Assembly (NCBI GenBank): GCA_947095585.1 | Contig: OX352763.1 | Coordinates: forward strand, 20,819,462 to 20,883,461 | Origin: Nephrocerus scutellatus | Lineage: Eukaryota > Arthropoda > Insecta > Diptera > Pipunculidae | Direction: 5' to 3' | Length of the DNA stretch: 64,000 bases | Shown: piece by piece, positions 24,116-34,460 of the stretch | How the letters are laid out: every line of letters begins with the position of its first letter | Numbering within the stretch: position 1 is the first letter of the stretch | Translations under genes and position numbers: made by a program | The notes under the pieces: generated by a model | What the model was told of the DNA's origin: nothing | What the model saw: the letters and a program-made list of their open reading frames with translations, nothing else | Database searches by the model: none

Positions 24116-24955
24116 TGTATATACGTATTACGTATATGGTTGTATTAGGTTGAAAAAATATCAAATGCTCCACAGCAAACAATTTGTTAAAAGTGCAGCC
24201 CTAAATCTGAAACTATTTCGACACCTCGGTGGTCAATTAATTTGTTATCCATATGAATGTCGTATGACAGGGAAATTATCAGAAAATATCTAGATATTTC
24301 GGAAAACCAGGAAAATGAGGGATGTTTATACGGTCGGGAGTAATGTGGGGATGCTTTATTTTGACAAAAAAATTAGTCTTCCTTTTGCAAACTGCTCATC
24401 TTAGCTGAGTTTCCTGGTATTCAATCAGGTGATCGATTCTGAGTTTGAAAGCTGAGTTCCCTGGTATTCAATCAGGTGATCGATATGAGCATAACGTGAT
24501 ATTTCTCGGTAGTGCCTATAAATGTGACAAGTACTACGCTTGTCGTTCTTTCTGAAGGTTTCGAGTAATCCTCTTATAAACACCCTACAAAAACTGAGAT
24601 GATCATATTCTCCGCCATTATTACCACTTGTTACCTCTTATAACTGTTCGGTATAGATCAATATTTTGGTCTGCTCTATCGACACAGCCCATATTTTCGC
24701 TATACGATTTGATGACTGCAGGCTGATCTATTTGTATATTTCTTAAGATTCTTTTTATTCAATGGATTTATCTTCTCCACACTTGAAGCCACTGTGAGAT
24801 CACACTATTATCGTTCCACTTGCATACCAAAATATGTTCAGCTTTTGACGACTTATATTGGCAAGTACCTCTTTCGGTTTTCTTGAATTACTTTTATTAG
24901 TAGGCAGAGGACACTTGGATGTTCAATTTTCACCAAAAATACCAGTGGCTTTCAA
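24116..24955. other. non-coding with a 47-bp duplication
   Basis: Nothing firm beyond a short tandem duplication: agctgagtttcctggtattc at 24403 recurs as agctgagttccctggtattc at 24450 (period 47). Confidence 0.45.
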
Positions 24956-24961
24956 TCCCCT

Positions 24962-25402
24962 AGAAGCCAGTTAATGGAAAAGAGGAATAGACGAACAGAA
25001 CAGTCTGCGACTAGAAGATCTAACATTGGTCCCGCAATTAAAATAGTGGAGCGCGAATTTGAAGTAGTGCAATCATTTAACTATCTCAGGGCAACTGTAG
25101 CAGCCGATAACAGCCGATACTCTACTCTGTCGAGACTCTACAAATCCAGGAATTTCACCATAACATCCAAGCTGCTGGTGTATAAGACATACTAGTACTT
25201 ACATATGAATCCGAGACTTGCCTTTTAGCCGCGTTCGAGAGAAAAGTCTTACGGAGAATTGTTGGCCCCTTATGTGAGGAAGGACGTTTCCGGTGACTAT
25301 ATAATGATGGGATCTACAAGCATTACCGCGATGTCAACATTGCGAAGAGAACTAAGCTCGGTAGGAACCGGTAGACAGGATACCTCGCATTAGCGAAGAG
25401 GA
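24962..25402 (+). pseudogene. LINE family A C-terminal fragment
   Basis: Reads SATRRSNIGPAIKIVEREFEVVQSFNYLRATVAADN (about 24999-25110), then STLSRLYKSRNFTITSKLLVYKT, and in another frame VLRRIVGPLC (about 25246) and HYRDVNIAKRTKLGR (about 25320). It corresponds to 10540-10960 of the main family A copy. The segment after TVAADN lacks about 20 codons present in that copy. It ends abruptly at the mariner junction. Confidence 0.85.
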
Positions 25403-26320
25403 TTATCCAATTTTTGAAGCACCTTTTTCACTTCGGTACCACCAAAACATGCATCCTGAACGCATCAACTGCTTCTTATTGTGTCGAAAAACTTTGACCA
25501 CGCAATTAGTTTTTGATTTGCGGGAATAAAAAGAAGTAATTGAGTGCCAAGTTAGGACTACACGGCAGATGACCCATTACTTCGATATTTTGTCTGGTCA
25601 AATATTCAGTTGCTTGTGACGGTGTCTGCGAGCTAGCATTTTCGTGGTGGAGAATGATCCTTTTTCGGTGTTTCCTTTTCCTTATTTCGCCGAATACTTT
25701 TAATTGCTCCAATATTTCAATGGGTGGAGCAACGAGAAAGACCGGAGTCGCACGAGATTGAAACAGCAAGTCCTACAGTACAAAGTTATTGGGCTCAATG
25801 GCACTCATTGAGATTGGAAAATATGACAAAGAAATTACCTTTCTACTTAGCATCAGTGGTATGGTTGCGAAATGTCCAGTTCTTCCGAAAAAACAGGCGA
25901 CCATTTACTTCAAAGAGCTTCGTGCGCGAACAAATTTCGTTGGATTTGGCTGATACCACCCATGCCGTCGACTGCTGTTTGTTTTTGGGCTCATAGGCGT
26001 AAATCCATTTTTCGTCACCTGTCACGATGTTACAGAAATGTTTTGAGCATTGTGATCATATTTTTGAGCATTTCTCTCGACCAATTGGCAATATCTCATC
26101 AATGCCCAAGGATGCCACAATCTCACGATAAGTCTCATGACGATCTTGCAGTATCAGTTCATACACAGCATTAATGTTTTCGGGAACATCAACTGATTTT
26201 GGACGACCTTTACGAAATTCGTTGTTGAAGTGGAACTGCGGTCATGATTGATTTTTGTAAAAACCATCTTACGCTCTTCACTATACTTACCTTGCTGCTC
26301 CTGATCATTGGATCATAAAA
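25403..26320 (-). pseudogene. mariner transposase pseudogene, two catalytic residues mutated
   Basis: Read from about 26320 down. N-terminal remnants: FPKTLMLCMN and, in other frames, the start of the catalytic half. First catalytic site VTGDEKWIYAYEP keeps its aspartate (codon 26014-26016). KNKQQSTAW follows, then the second site LHHENASSQT with Asp changed to Glu (25641-25643), then HLPCSPNLALNYFFLFPQIKN, where the third Asp (SPDLAPxDFFLFP in the family) is Tyr (25536-25538). The C-terminus (PKWKRCFKNW, about 25430-25405) stops at the LINE A junction, so the 3' end and its inverted repeat are missing. Known: mariner uses a D,D34D triad. Inference: long inactive. Confidence 0.85.
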
Positions 26321-26339
26321 AATAGTGAACCTTTTACAT

Positions 26340-27430
26340 TCCAAGTACACTATCGCAACTGTTCATTTATACCAAAATATTACATTGTCACCGGGACAAT
26401 ACGTTTGTGTAAAATTTCAACTCAATTTGACAATGAGAAGTTGAAGAAAATCAAGTTGCAATATTTATAGCAATCAAACAGGTGAACCCAAAGCACTGCT
26501 TGTATCTTTCGAGTTCATAATCAAACCAGCTCAGTGGAACTTTGGTATTGTAATGCATCCAGTACTGTTGTATATGTCCTTTGGATAATGAGAAGTACGT
26601 CAAAATAGGACTGCAAAACATGACCACAAACATGTAAATCTTCTACATTCCATGTCGATCGTTTATTTATTCGTACCACAATAGTATCACCGGGACTAAA
26701 TTTTCGTTCAAAATTTCAACTCAATTGGACAACGGGAAGTTGATGAAAATCGAGTTGCACGAGTTGCAACTACCAAATATGTGAAATCAATTCAATTAAT
26801 GCTTGTATCGTCCGAGTCCATCATTGGGCCAGCTCAGTGGAATCATATCACTACAATGTCATCAGGACTGCACATCTGTATGCAATTTCAATTCTATTAG
26901 ATGACTGTAAGAGTATTAAAATAGACTTGAATTATTTGACATACACAAAATTGTGAAGCTGCTGCATCGCAACAATTACATTGTCACCGGAACTACACGT
27001 TTGTGCAAAATTTCAACTTAATTAGACAATAAAAAGTTTATGAAAATCAAGGTGCAAAATCTGTAGCTAACAAACAGGTGAACCCAAAGAACTGCTTGTA
27101 TTTTTAGAGTCCATAATCAGACCAGCTCAGTGAAAGCAAAGTATTGTAACGTCATCAGTACTGCATCTGTGTGCGAAAATTTCAATTCTATTGGGTGACG
27201 GTAAGTGTATCATAATAGACGTCAAATATTTGAGACAGAAAAAATTATGATGCTTCTACATTGATAGTCCACTATTGGAAAAGTACATTGGTAACATAAC
27301 ACTGCACTGTCAACGATAATACACGTTTAGGCAAAATTTCAACTCAATTGGAAAGCAGGAAGTTAATGAAAATTGACTTGCAAGATTTGTGGTAAACGAA
27401 CATAGCAAGTTAAATAGAAGCTTTTAATAA
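26340..27430. repeat. dimeric ~300-bp tandem repeat array (A-B units)
   Basis: Half-unit A (attgtcaccgggac ... aaaatttcaactcaattgga ... gaagttgatgaaaatc) starts near 26384, 26682, 26980 and 27306. Half-unit B (aatgtcatcaggactgcaca ... tgcaatttcaattctattag) starts near 26553, 26854 and 27148. A and B resemble each other (both are '-tgtcayc.g.act...aatttcaa.t..att.ga' in outline), so the ~300-bp unit is a diverged dimer. A motif accagctcagtg precedes each B. The array abuts the mariner remnant. Confidence 0.82.
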
Positions 27431-29425
27431 AAAATGAAGCAACTTGTCGCCCTATTTGAACTGATTGATAAGATGCTAAATTTCTAAAAAATACAAAATT
27501 CAAGCCTCAAAATGTATACCCGACAAGTAAAACTCCCGTCATATCCGCACAATAGTCTCTCGCCATAAGCAAGAACGCAAGTAACCTCCAACACGCGGCT
27601 GCATGACGATCAGCGTAACGATCCTTCATTACGTTTGATATTCATTTTCATGTGCTTCCAATTTTCAAATTGGACATAACATTTACTTATCATAAATTCT
27701 TGTTCTCCGCCATGGGACTGATGTGAACGAGGGTCGACAGTGGCGCGCAATGATATTTCCAGCCGCCAGAAGTTGCACAGCGCATGTAGGCAGTGTTTCA
27801 GATTCACCAATTCACTGGCTCACTGGCATCCTTCCCGCGTCCGAACCCAGACAGATAGTCGAGTTCTTAAAATAAAAAAAATAAAATAAAAAAAAACAAC
27901 AACAAAAACCACATTCACAAACAACATGGAAAAAATAATTATATGGGCGATCAGTTTGTGTTTCTTGTCTTTCTGTCCTAAACTTGTAATCGTAAAATGC
28001 TGCTCCATCCTCCATAGGGTTTGTTGTTGTTTTCTTTTCGGTGTCCACACCAGACCCACGACCAACAATGATTTTGGTTCGTTCAAAGTCAGACTATACT
28101 ATCAATCGCAGCGGGTTCCACCGGGCCGCCGGTGTCAATGACAAAGAAGAAGCTGCGAGGAGAGACGAACACTCAGCTACTAAAAAAGAAATCCATAACG
28201 AGTGGGTCGTCCGTCTGTCCCTCAGCTCGTATTTCGTCATCTGCCTACACCAGTCTACACAGTCTGAGTAATCACAATTGGGACATAGGTAGTAATCGTT
28301 TACTGAATGTCTTTTAAGATAAGATAGCGGTACAAAGGGGCACAAACGAGCACAGCCCCCAAGTCTACAGTCTTTCAGCTATTCAGGCAGACTGTTCGGA
28401 GCTACATACTCATATATGGGCTGCGATCGTCTTACCTCTTACCTACACTACACACGTCGTCTCCTTGTGGAAGGCTTTGTTCCATCTGATGATGTTTTCA
28501 TTTTCACCTCAGTCATGCAAATGCGACAAAACTCAGCAACAACAACCACAACAACAACAACAACAAAAGAAGATATCAAACGATTTAATTCAATCATGGA
28601 GCGCGATCTTGTGACCGGTTTTGTTATCAGCGGAGATGTAATGTGATGAGATCAGATGCTCCTTAGTGCAATGCGAGCTAATGATAATTTAGTATGCGCC
28701 AGTTGATTGGGTCTTGGACACTCTTTTGTAACCTGTTTGTCTGTTGAAAGTGAACATGATGGGTGCTGATATGTGCATTTGTTCTGTAATGAGACACGTG
28801 AGATATACTCGTAAAATATCTGATAGTAGTATTATGCGTCTACCATCTACTTAATTAACACATACGTACCTATAGGAAGTTTATGGCATTAGGATTGTGT
28901 GTCTATGAGGGAAGAACAATTCGTTTTGTATTGATCAAAGTTTCGAATGAAATTCGATATATCCTTCTATACCGAGAAAATGTGATTCCTCCTTGCGTCT
29001 TAGAAGTTCATATAATTTGTGTTGAAATGTCTTTGTCGCTTGCATATCTTGTCAAAATGCATAACGGTAGGTCAATGGTAAGTGTATTGAATAGAAATCC
29101 CATCGGAATCGTTGAGCCTAAGTTCATGCTCTCTAACTAACTTTTTAATTTATTTATTGAATTGTCAACACACGTGTGATTATAGATATTAAATGAGTGT
29201 ATGATACGTTACTCTACTGAAAGGCATAGAATGGAATCAACTTTTTAGTTATTCCTACCAAGCAGTGACTTTGGCTCACTAATAGAGGTTAATACTATCC
29301 GTCAATATTACGACAAAGATACTATGAATTCTAAAAAAAGTTATGCTCTTCCAAAAATCAATAGTAAGTGTATCAATTTTAATTCAAACGTGTAACATAC
29401 ACTACAGTTTTTTTTAATAGAAGCC
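27431..29425. other. non-coding; simple-repeat-rich, no gene
   Basis: Includes an A-rich tract (27865-27905), caa-repeats (28535-28567) and CpG-richer DNA at 27.55-28.4 kb with overlapping chance frames on both strands. No domains or TE motifs found. Confidence 0.4.
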
Positions 29426-29429
29426 CCAG

Positions 29430-30905
29430 CCTAGACAATTTTTCAACTCTTAACGAGTTTGATGGAATATCTGATTCATTTTTAGGAATTATCACAGAAG
29501 ATCGTAAAACTGGAATAGTTATTGCGGCGATTTCAATGTGCACAGTTCTCGGTGGCTTCGCTATTCTGGCCAGTCAACACCTGAAGGAAGGGGTGCTAAT
29601 ATATTCGCTGAGTTTAGTCACCATGCTAAGATTGTAAATGTGCCTACAAGAATACACCTGACATTGCAAATCATTCCGCAAACACCCTTGACTTGTTCAT
29701 TACCTCTCGTCCTGATAAATACTCCGTCAATGTATTATCGGCTCTAGGCTCGTCAGACGATTGTGTAGTATCAGCTAATTTCTCGGTAATAAACCACACA
29801 GTAAGAAAAAAAACTCCCAAAAAACAGTGTGGCATTACGAGAAAGCTAATTGGGACGGCCTTAACAAATTCTTTTTGAGAAACAACTGGTTGCTATTATT
29901 TCGCGATAGCAACGTGGATGCCGCCGCTGATGCAAGTACCAACTTAATGCTTATCCCATCCAGGAATAAATCTGTCAAACCAAAGGAAGATGGGTATTAT
30001 GACGCGAGCTCTAAAGAGGAATTTAAGATTAGAGTATTTGGCGATAGCAACTTGGATGCCGCCGCTGATGCAATCACCAACATAATGCTTATTCGTTCCA
30101 GGAATAAGTCTGTCAAACCAAAGGAAGATGTGTACTATGACGCGAGCTGTAAAGAGGCTTCTAGGATTAGAGAGGAATGCTTTCGGTTTTACAAAGTAAA
30201 CCCTATTGAGGAAAACCGATTAAATTTTAAACGAGCCAGAAATAACCATTGCGTAAGCTTTTCCATCTATCCTATTCTACTGGACTCATCCCGAGAAGTT
30301 GGGAAACAGCCTTTGTCCAGACCATACCCAAAAAAGGCGAGCCTTCGTCTCCTTCTTCGTACCGACCTATAGCACTTACATCCATTCTTTCGAAGGTAGT
30401 GGAAACGCTGATCAATTTTCAGCTCATGAAATATCTTTAAACACACGAAAGCCTTAGTACCGCCAGTACGGATTTTGTGGGCAACGTTCTACTGATGATT
30501 TGAGGGTATAACTCACCGAACAGTGAACCGGTCTTTGCATCAATTTGGTGAAAGTAAAGCTGTTGCGCTCGATATTTTTAAGGCATTTGACAGAATTTGG
30601 TATCACGCTTGTCCAAAATGCGTGCTTAGAGAGTCGATGCAAAACTGCTTAATTGAATTAGAAGCAATCTTCTGGAACGCTCAATTTAAGTTGTCTTGGA
30701 CGGTTTCAAGTCTAAAATGCATCGTATAAATGCTGTAGTTCACCAGGGCTCTGTTTTCTCTCTTTTTTTTTAGTAATTATATCTTGTCCATTACTGCTAA
30801 TACAATTCATTCTTTCGTTTCGCGATCCAATAATTTAAGGAGATCAGAAATCCTTATATTTCCAACTCAACTCAACGCGACAAGCACTATATTTCAAATG
30901 TATCC
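29430..30905 (+). pseudogene. Jockey-like LINE with internal 138-bp tandem duplication
   Basis: Endonuclease end: HSSRWLRYSGQSTPEGRGANIFAEF (29538 on), then in another frame LFITSRPDKYSVNVLSALGSSDDCVV (about 29690-29775), where the family's SDHC active-site histidine is Asp. Then TVRKKTPKK, WHYEKANWDGLNKFF and the duplicated linker; next FYKVNPIEENR (about 30185); RT entry STGLIPRSWETAFVQTIPKKGEPSSPSSYRPIALTSILSKVVETLIN (30280-30430); motif A VALDIFKAFDRIW (about 30555-30600); GSVFS (about 30750). The catalytic FADD region reads as FVSRS (about 30815). It stops near 30905 without a 3' end. Known: Jockey LINEs carry endonuclease and RT but no RNase H. Same family as 50885-52480. Confidence 0.85.
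29903..30178 (+). repeat. in-frame 138-bp (46-codon) tandem duplication
   Basis: gcgatagcaacgtggatgcc at 29903 recurs as gcgatagcaacttggatgcc at 30041. The two units keep phase (DSNVDAAADASTNLML versus DSNLDAAADAITNIML; NKSVKPKEDGYYDAS versus NKSVKPKEDVYYDAS). The boundary lies near GEF/GVF of the first unit's end. Confidence 0.92.
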
Positions 30906-32155
30906 CTAAATGTCACGCTGTCAAATTAATTGTTTGTCGCATTGCCTTGATGGTATGATAGTCATGGAGCAAACTCAATAGCCAGGTAAAATAACAGAAA
31001 GGCGTGCCGCCAGCAATCGTCCTTCAGTCGGTATAAAAACTCGATCAGTCAATCAGATCCAAAAAAAAAGAAAATCAAAAGAGTTGCTGCGGTGCAGACA
31101 GAAATAGAATCATCAGCGTGTATAACAATACAAATCCTACGGTTTATCGGTATGACGCGGGCTGCAGCATGATTCCAACATCTATTTGGTGTATGATATT
31201 ATCCTAAGACTAAGCTAAGATGAACAAAATATTGATCTTCTTCGGTAGAATGTTTTTATCAAGACTTGCACACACGAGAAGTTTGCCGTTGTTCGTCGAA
31301 GATGTCAACTTTTTCACGGACCTGACGCAAAAAATATCATGCTACAAAAAAAGTGCAGAAGGGAAAAAATACACATAGAAACAGTATATCCTCATGGCAA
31401 ACTGTACAAGTGCAATGTTCAAGGACTTTGTAGCTTTGATAGTCGCGGATCTTCAAAGAGCTGCTTTAATGTTGTTATTTCTGCGCAATGGCATGCATTA
31501 CGTAATTTTAGTGCAATCGCTACATGGCATAAATTCACCTTTGGACAATACTCGACGCGGTAGTTCGCTTTGACGCGCCTGAATTCCCACTGGAGTAAAA
31601 TGCTGACGACAACCATGGCACAACAATCAAATCAAATCGCAAATCAAAATATCAGCACAAAAAATTTATTGAAGTCCACAGTAAAAATATGCTCTTGTTG
31701 TTGCGTCAATAAATAAATTTGTTAAGTTCCGCCCAAGGTTGGGCTATTTTTAAACGATACCAAACAGGAAGGTACTCCTGCAATAACTACATAGGCATAT
31801 CATGCGCGAATCCAAACTTCAGTTATGAGTTATGAAAACTCAGAATTAAATGTATGTTGTTATCTTCAGATCAGTCCGCTAAAGCCGTCAAAGTTAAAAT
31901 TTATATTTTTATAGTGATAACAATACAAATATCATAATTGCTAAACACTACAAACGGCAATTTTATGAAAACACCTTTAAGGTCAGAAATAACCAGCGAT
32001 ATCCAAGAATCTTCAAAGAAAGAGAGCAACTCCTTATAACTCCTCCTTACTAATACCATTCCACTCAAGCTCTTAAGCGCTCAAGTGCTCAAGCGCTATT
32101 TATTAACATCTTTCACATATCTAAAAAGAAGTCAGACAGAAGATGAATTGCCTCA
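30906..32155. other. non-coding, nothing firm
   Basis: A TATA-like tataaaa (31032) is present but without a correctly spaced initiator or downstream ORF. No TE motifs; overlapping frames near 31340-31620 lack domains. Confidence 0.4.
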
Positions 32156-32159
32156 AAAC

Positions 32160-32950
32160 CCTTAGGCCTCGTTATCAGATGGCATACCAGCCAAGCTGAT
32201 CAAATCTCGATGGCCCGCACTACACCAACCAAAGCTAGAGCTAATAGTATGGGAGGAAGAAACGATGCCAAAATATTGGAGAAGAGGTATTCTCTGCCAG
32301 GCAAATCAGCAACTTATCAGAGTTTCACTCATAGGCTTTACCATCTGCTTATAGACTTTAAGGGCGCTTGTGATAGCATAGCTATAGAGTTGATCTCTAT
32401 TAAGCCAATAAAGAATTCGTTATGCCCAATATACTAAAACGATTATGTTAGCTGACCATGGCCATTATTATAAGCCAATTAAAAATATTTCAATCACTAT
32501 CAAGCCCATTCAACAAGTACAACGGGCTCGTAGAAGAGCCTATTGTACATCAAAGGTCCACTTTGATGTAATAGCGAGTGGAAAAATCGACGAAAAGTCC
32601 ATTCAGATACAGGCTAACACAAACGATCTTGACATTGAGTAAGCGGAACAAAATCTGCGACTACACATAAGTGAGCTGGTTTGCCACGTTTGCACATAGT
32701 AGATCCAATATGGGTTTCTTAATTAAGATAGTGGAACGCGAAATAGAAGTAGTGCAATCCTTTAACTAACTCTGGTCATATGTAGCAGGCGGAAACCATA
32801 TGGGAAATAGAATAACCCGCACGGCTCAAAGCCAACAAATGCTAATCTTCCAAAATTCTTCAAGTCAAAGAAATTAACCATAAATTCCAAGTTGCTGGTG
32901 TATCAGCAATGCAACAGAACTTATATATTATGAACCCGAGACTTGTGCAC
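32160..32950 (+). pseudogene. LINE family A internal fragment
   Basis: Frame-broken but recognisable: SDGIPAKLIKS and QPKLELIVWEEETMPKYWRRGI (about 32172-32285) match the pre-RT part of the 9.25-kb copy; then LIDFKGACDSIA (motif A, about 32348-32383), ADHGHYYKPIKNISI, KSIQIQANTNDLDIE where YADDID is changed to NTNDLD (about 32598-32640), RLHIS, and SKLLVY (about 32888). Roughly 150 bp between the linker and motif A (the 'GFxPGKSTTD' block) are mostly missing. It ends at about 32950 against an opposite-strand LINE. Confidence 0.75.
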
Positions 32951-32984
32951 ATACTTTTACTTACGTATGTCCTGTTTCCTCCTT

Positions 32985-33900
32985 TTGATTCTAAAATCTC
33001 TACTAAGCCTACGCGCCAACGTGAATGGTTCCTGGCAATGAGCTTCAGTTATCTCCAACTCTTCTCAAACTGACGTGATTGTTCCTTAACTGCTCTGCGC
33101 CATGTATTTCTCGGTCGGCTCGCTACTCTGCTACCATCTGCTGATAACGAATTCCATTGAATCGCGTAGTTTGCTTTGGAATTGTGGCCTTTTCGAAGTG
33201 TATGATCAATCTACTGGCACTTCCGTCGTTATGTGGTTATTCTAGTTCCTGACCAGTTCCCTGATAAAGATGTAAGTTAGAGTATACGGGGTTACAGATA
33301 ACCCTTAAGATGTGCCAAAGGCACGATCGTTTGTAATTTTTTTTGTGATGAAAGCGGTTACCTTCTAAGTGCTGGACCCATACAACAGAAGTGATACAAC
33401 ATTTAAATGGAACAGTCGTAGCTTGGTGTTTAAGCCGATTTTATTGCTTCGCGATATCATAGGCATTTTTCCAAACGCAGACTTTGCTTTGCCGATTCAG
33501 TTGACAATATCCTGGTTTCGGTTCCACCTTCGGTAGAGAGAACACTCCAAAGATATTGGAAACTGCTTTCACTCTCTACCGGTTGTCCAGCAATGCTAAC
33601 TTGAGTAAGGATTTAGTACCGAGGTTGTTGATTTTGGTTTTGACAGTATCAATCTTAAATTGTACGACATTTGCCTCCCTCTCCGAACTTGCTCTCATTT
33701 GATGCAGATCCATAATCCTGTAAGAGAGTAAAAGAACGTCGTCAGCATGGTCCAGATGTTTGATTTCAGATGTCCAAGTCCAAGGAATTCCTTTTTTTTC
33801 CAGTATAGACAAAGTTGCACACAGCGCTTCGCTAATCACCAATTAAAAAACGTATCGGCAATAGAATTCAACCTTGTCGGACCCCACTTATTCTTCTATG
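32985..33900 (-). pseudogene. LINE family B RT fragment, minus strand (RTE-like)
   Basis: Starts with a diverged version of the GVRQGC region near 33890, then an 88-codon open frame: VISEALCATLSILEKKGIPWTWTS, IKHLDHADDVLLLSYRIMDLHQM (catalytic box HADD, about 33755) and KIDTVKTKINNLGTKSLLKLALLDNR. In further frames come VESxxSxPKVEPKPG, KLRLFHLNVVxxLLYGSS (about 33440-33380), the HNSKANYAIQWN equivalent of ALDWN (about 33160) and RPRNTWRRAVKEQ (about 33115-33080). It ends near SRWRVGL (about 33020). Both aspartates of the box survive while Tyr is replaced by His. Confidence 0.82.
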
Positions 33901-34345
33901 ACAGAACATGACATTTAGACTCATATTATATAATATATGTATAATATAATACATATAATCATAATAGCTATTAGTTTATCGGGTATACTACTCCTGGGCA
34001 AGGCAAGCCTGGTAAACTTTCTATTGACACTTTCGAACAGTAATAGCGCGTATGAGTGAAGAGTATCCTACTCCAAAACTACTTAGTGAAAGGATTTTTA
34101 GAAAACCAGGATGCCCACAACTTAGGGATGATATTGGCTCGAAATCGGAACCAGTGAAGATATTTTTTGCGGGACGCTGGGAATAATACACCTGGCTGTT
34201 TCATTTGTGTGAATTTGTTCAAGTAATTAGCAATTCGTTTTTATTAAGAAGGTTTTAGGCATATATGGTGGGAACAATTAATTGGCACAACTTTCTACCT
34301 TTGAGACTATTGTATTCTCATCTGCATTATGTTTTCGCGTAATTC
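33901..34345. other. short non-coding segment with a LINE-tail-like patch
   Basis: 34115-34185 (ggatgatattggctcgaaatcgg ... agtgaagatattttttgcggga) resembles the 3' end of LINE family A (compare 36845-36985 in reverse). 33925-33960 is a TA-rich microsatellite-like stretch. Confidence 0.5.
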
Positions 34346-34354
34346 TGTTGTAAT

Positions 34355-34460
34355 GTATACTGGGTATACTGGGTGTACTGGGTGTATTGGTTGTACTGGG
34401 TGTACTGGGTGTACTGGGGGTACTGGGCGTTCTGGGTGTACTGGTGGTACTGAATATACT
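34355..34460. repeat. 9-bp minisatellite (gtactgggt)n
   Basis: About eleven consecutive units of gtactgggt or close variants. On the minus strand it reads as repeated Thr-Pro-Ser, on the plus strand as Val-Leu-Gly, which accounts for both ORFs here. Confidence 0.92.

Noticed and set aside
24640..24890. Weak Copia-like pol impression on the minus strand (YFGMQVER)
   Set aside because: Only a few residues agree; frames broken and no second motif could be placed.
31020..31070. TATA-like tataaaa with nearby tcagtc as a core promoter
   Set aside because: Initiator-like motifs are too close to the TATA and there is no downstream gene.
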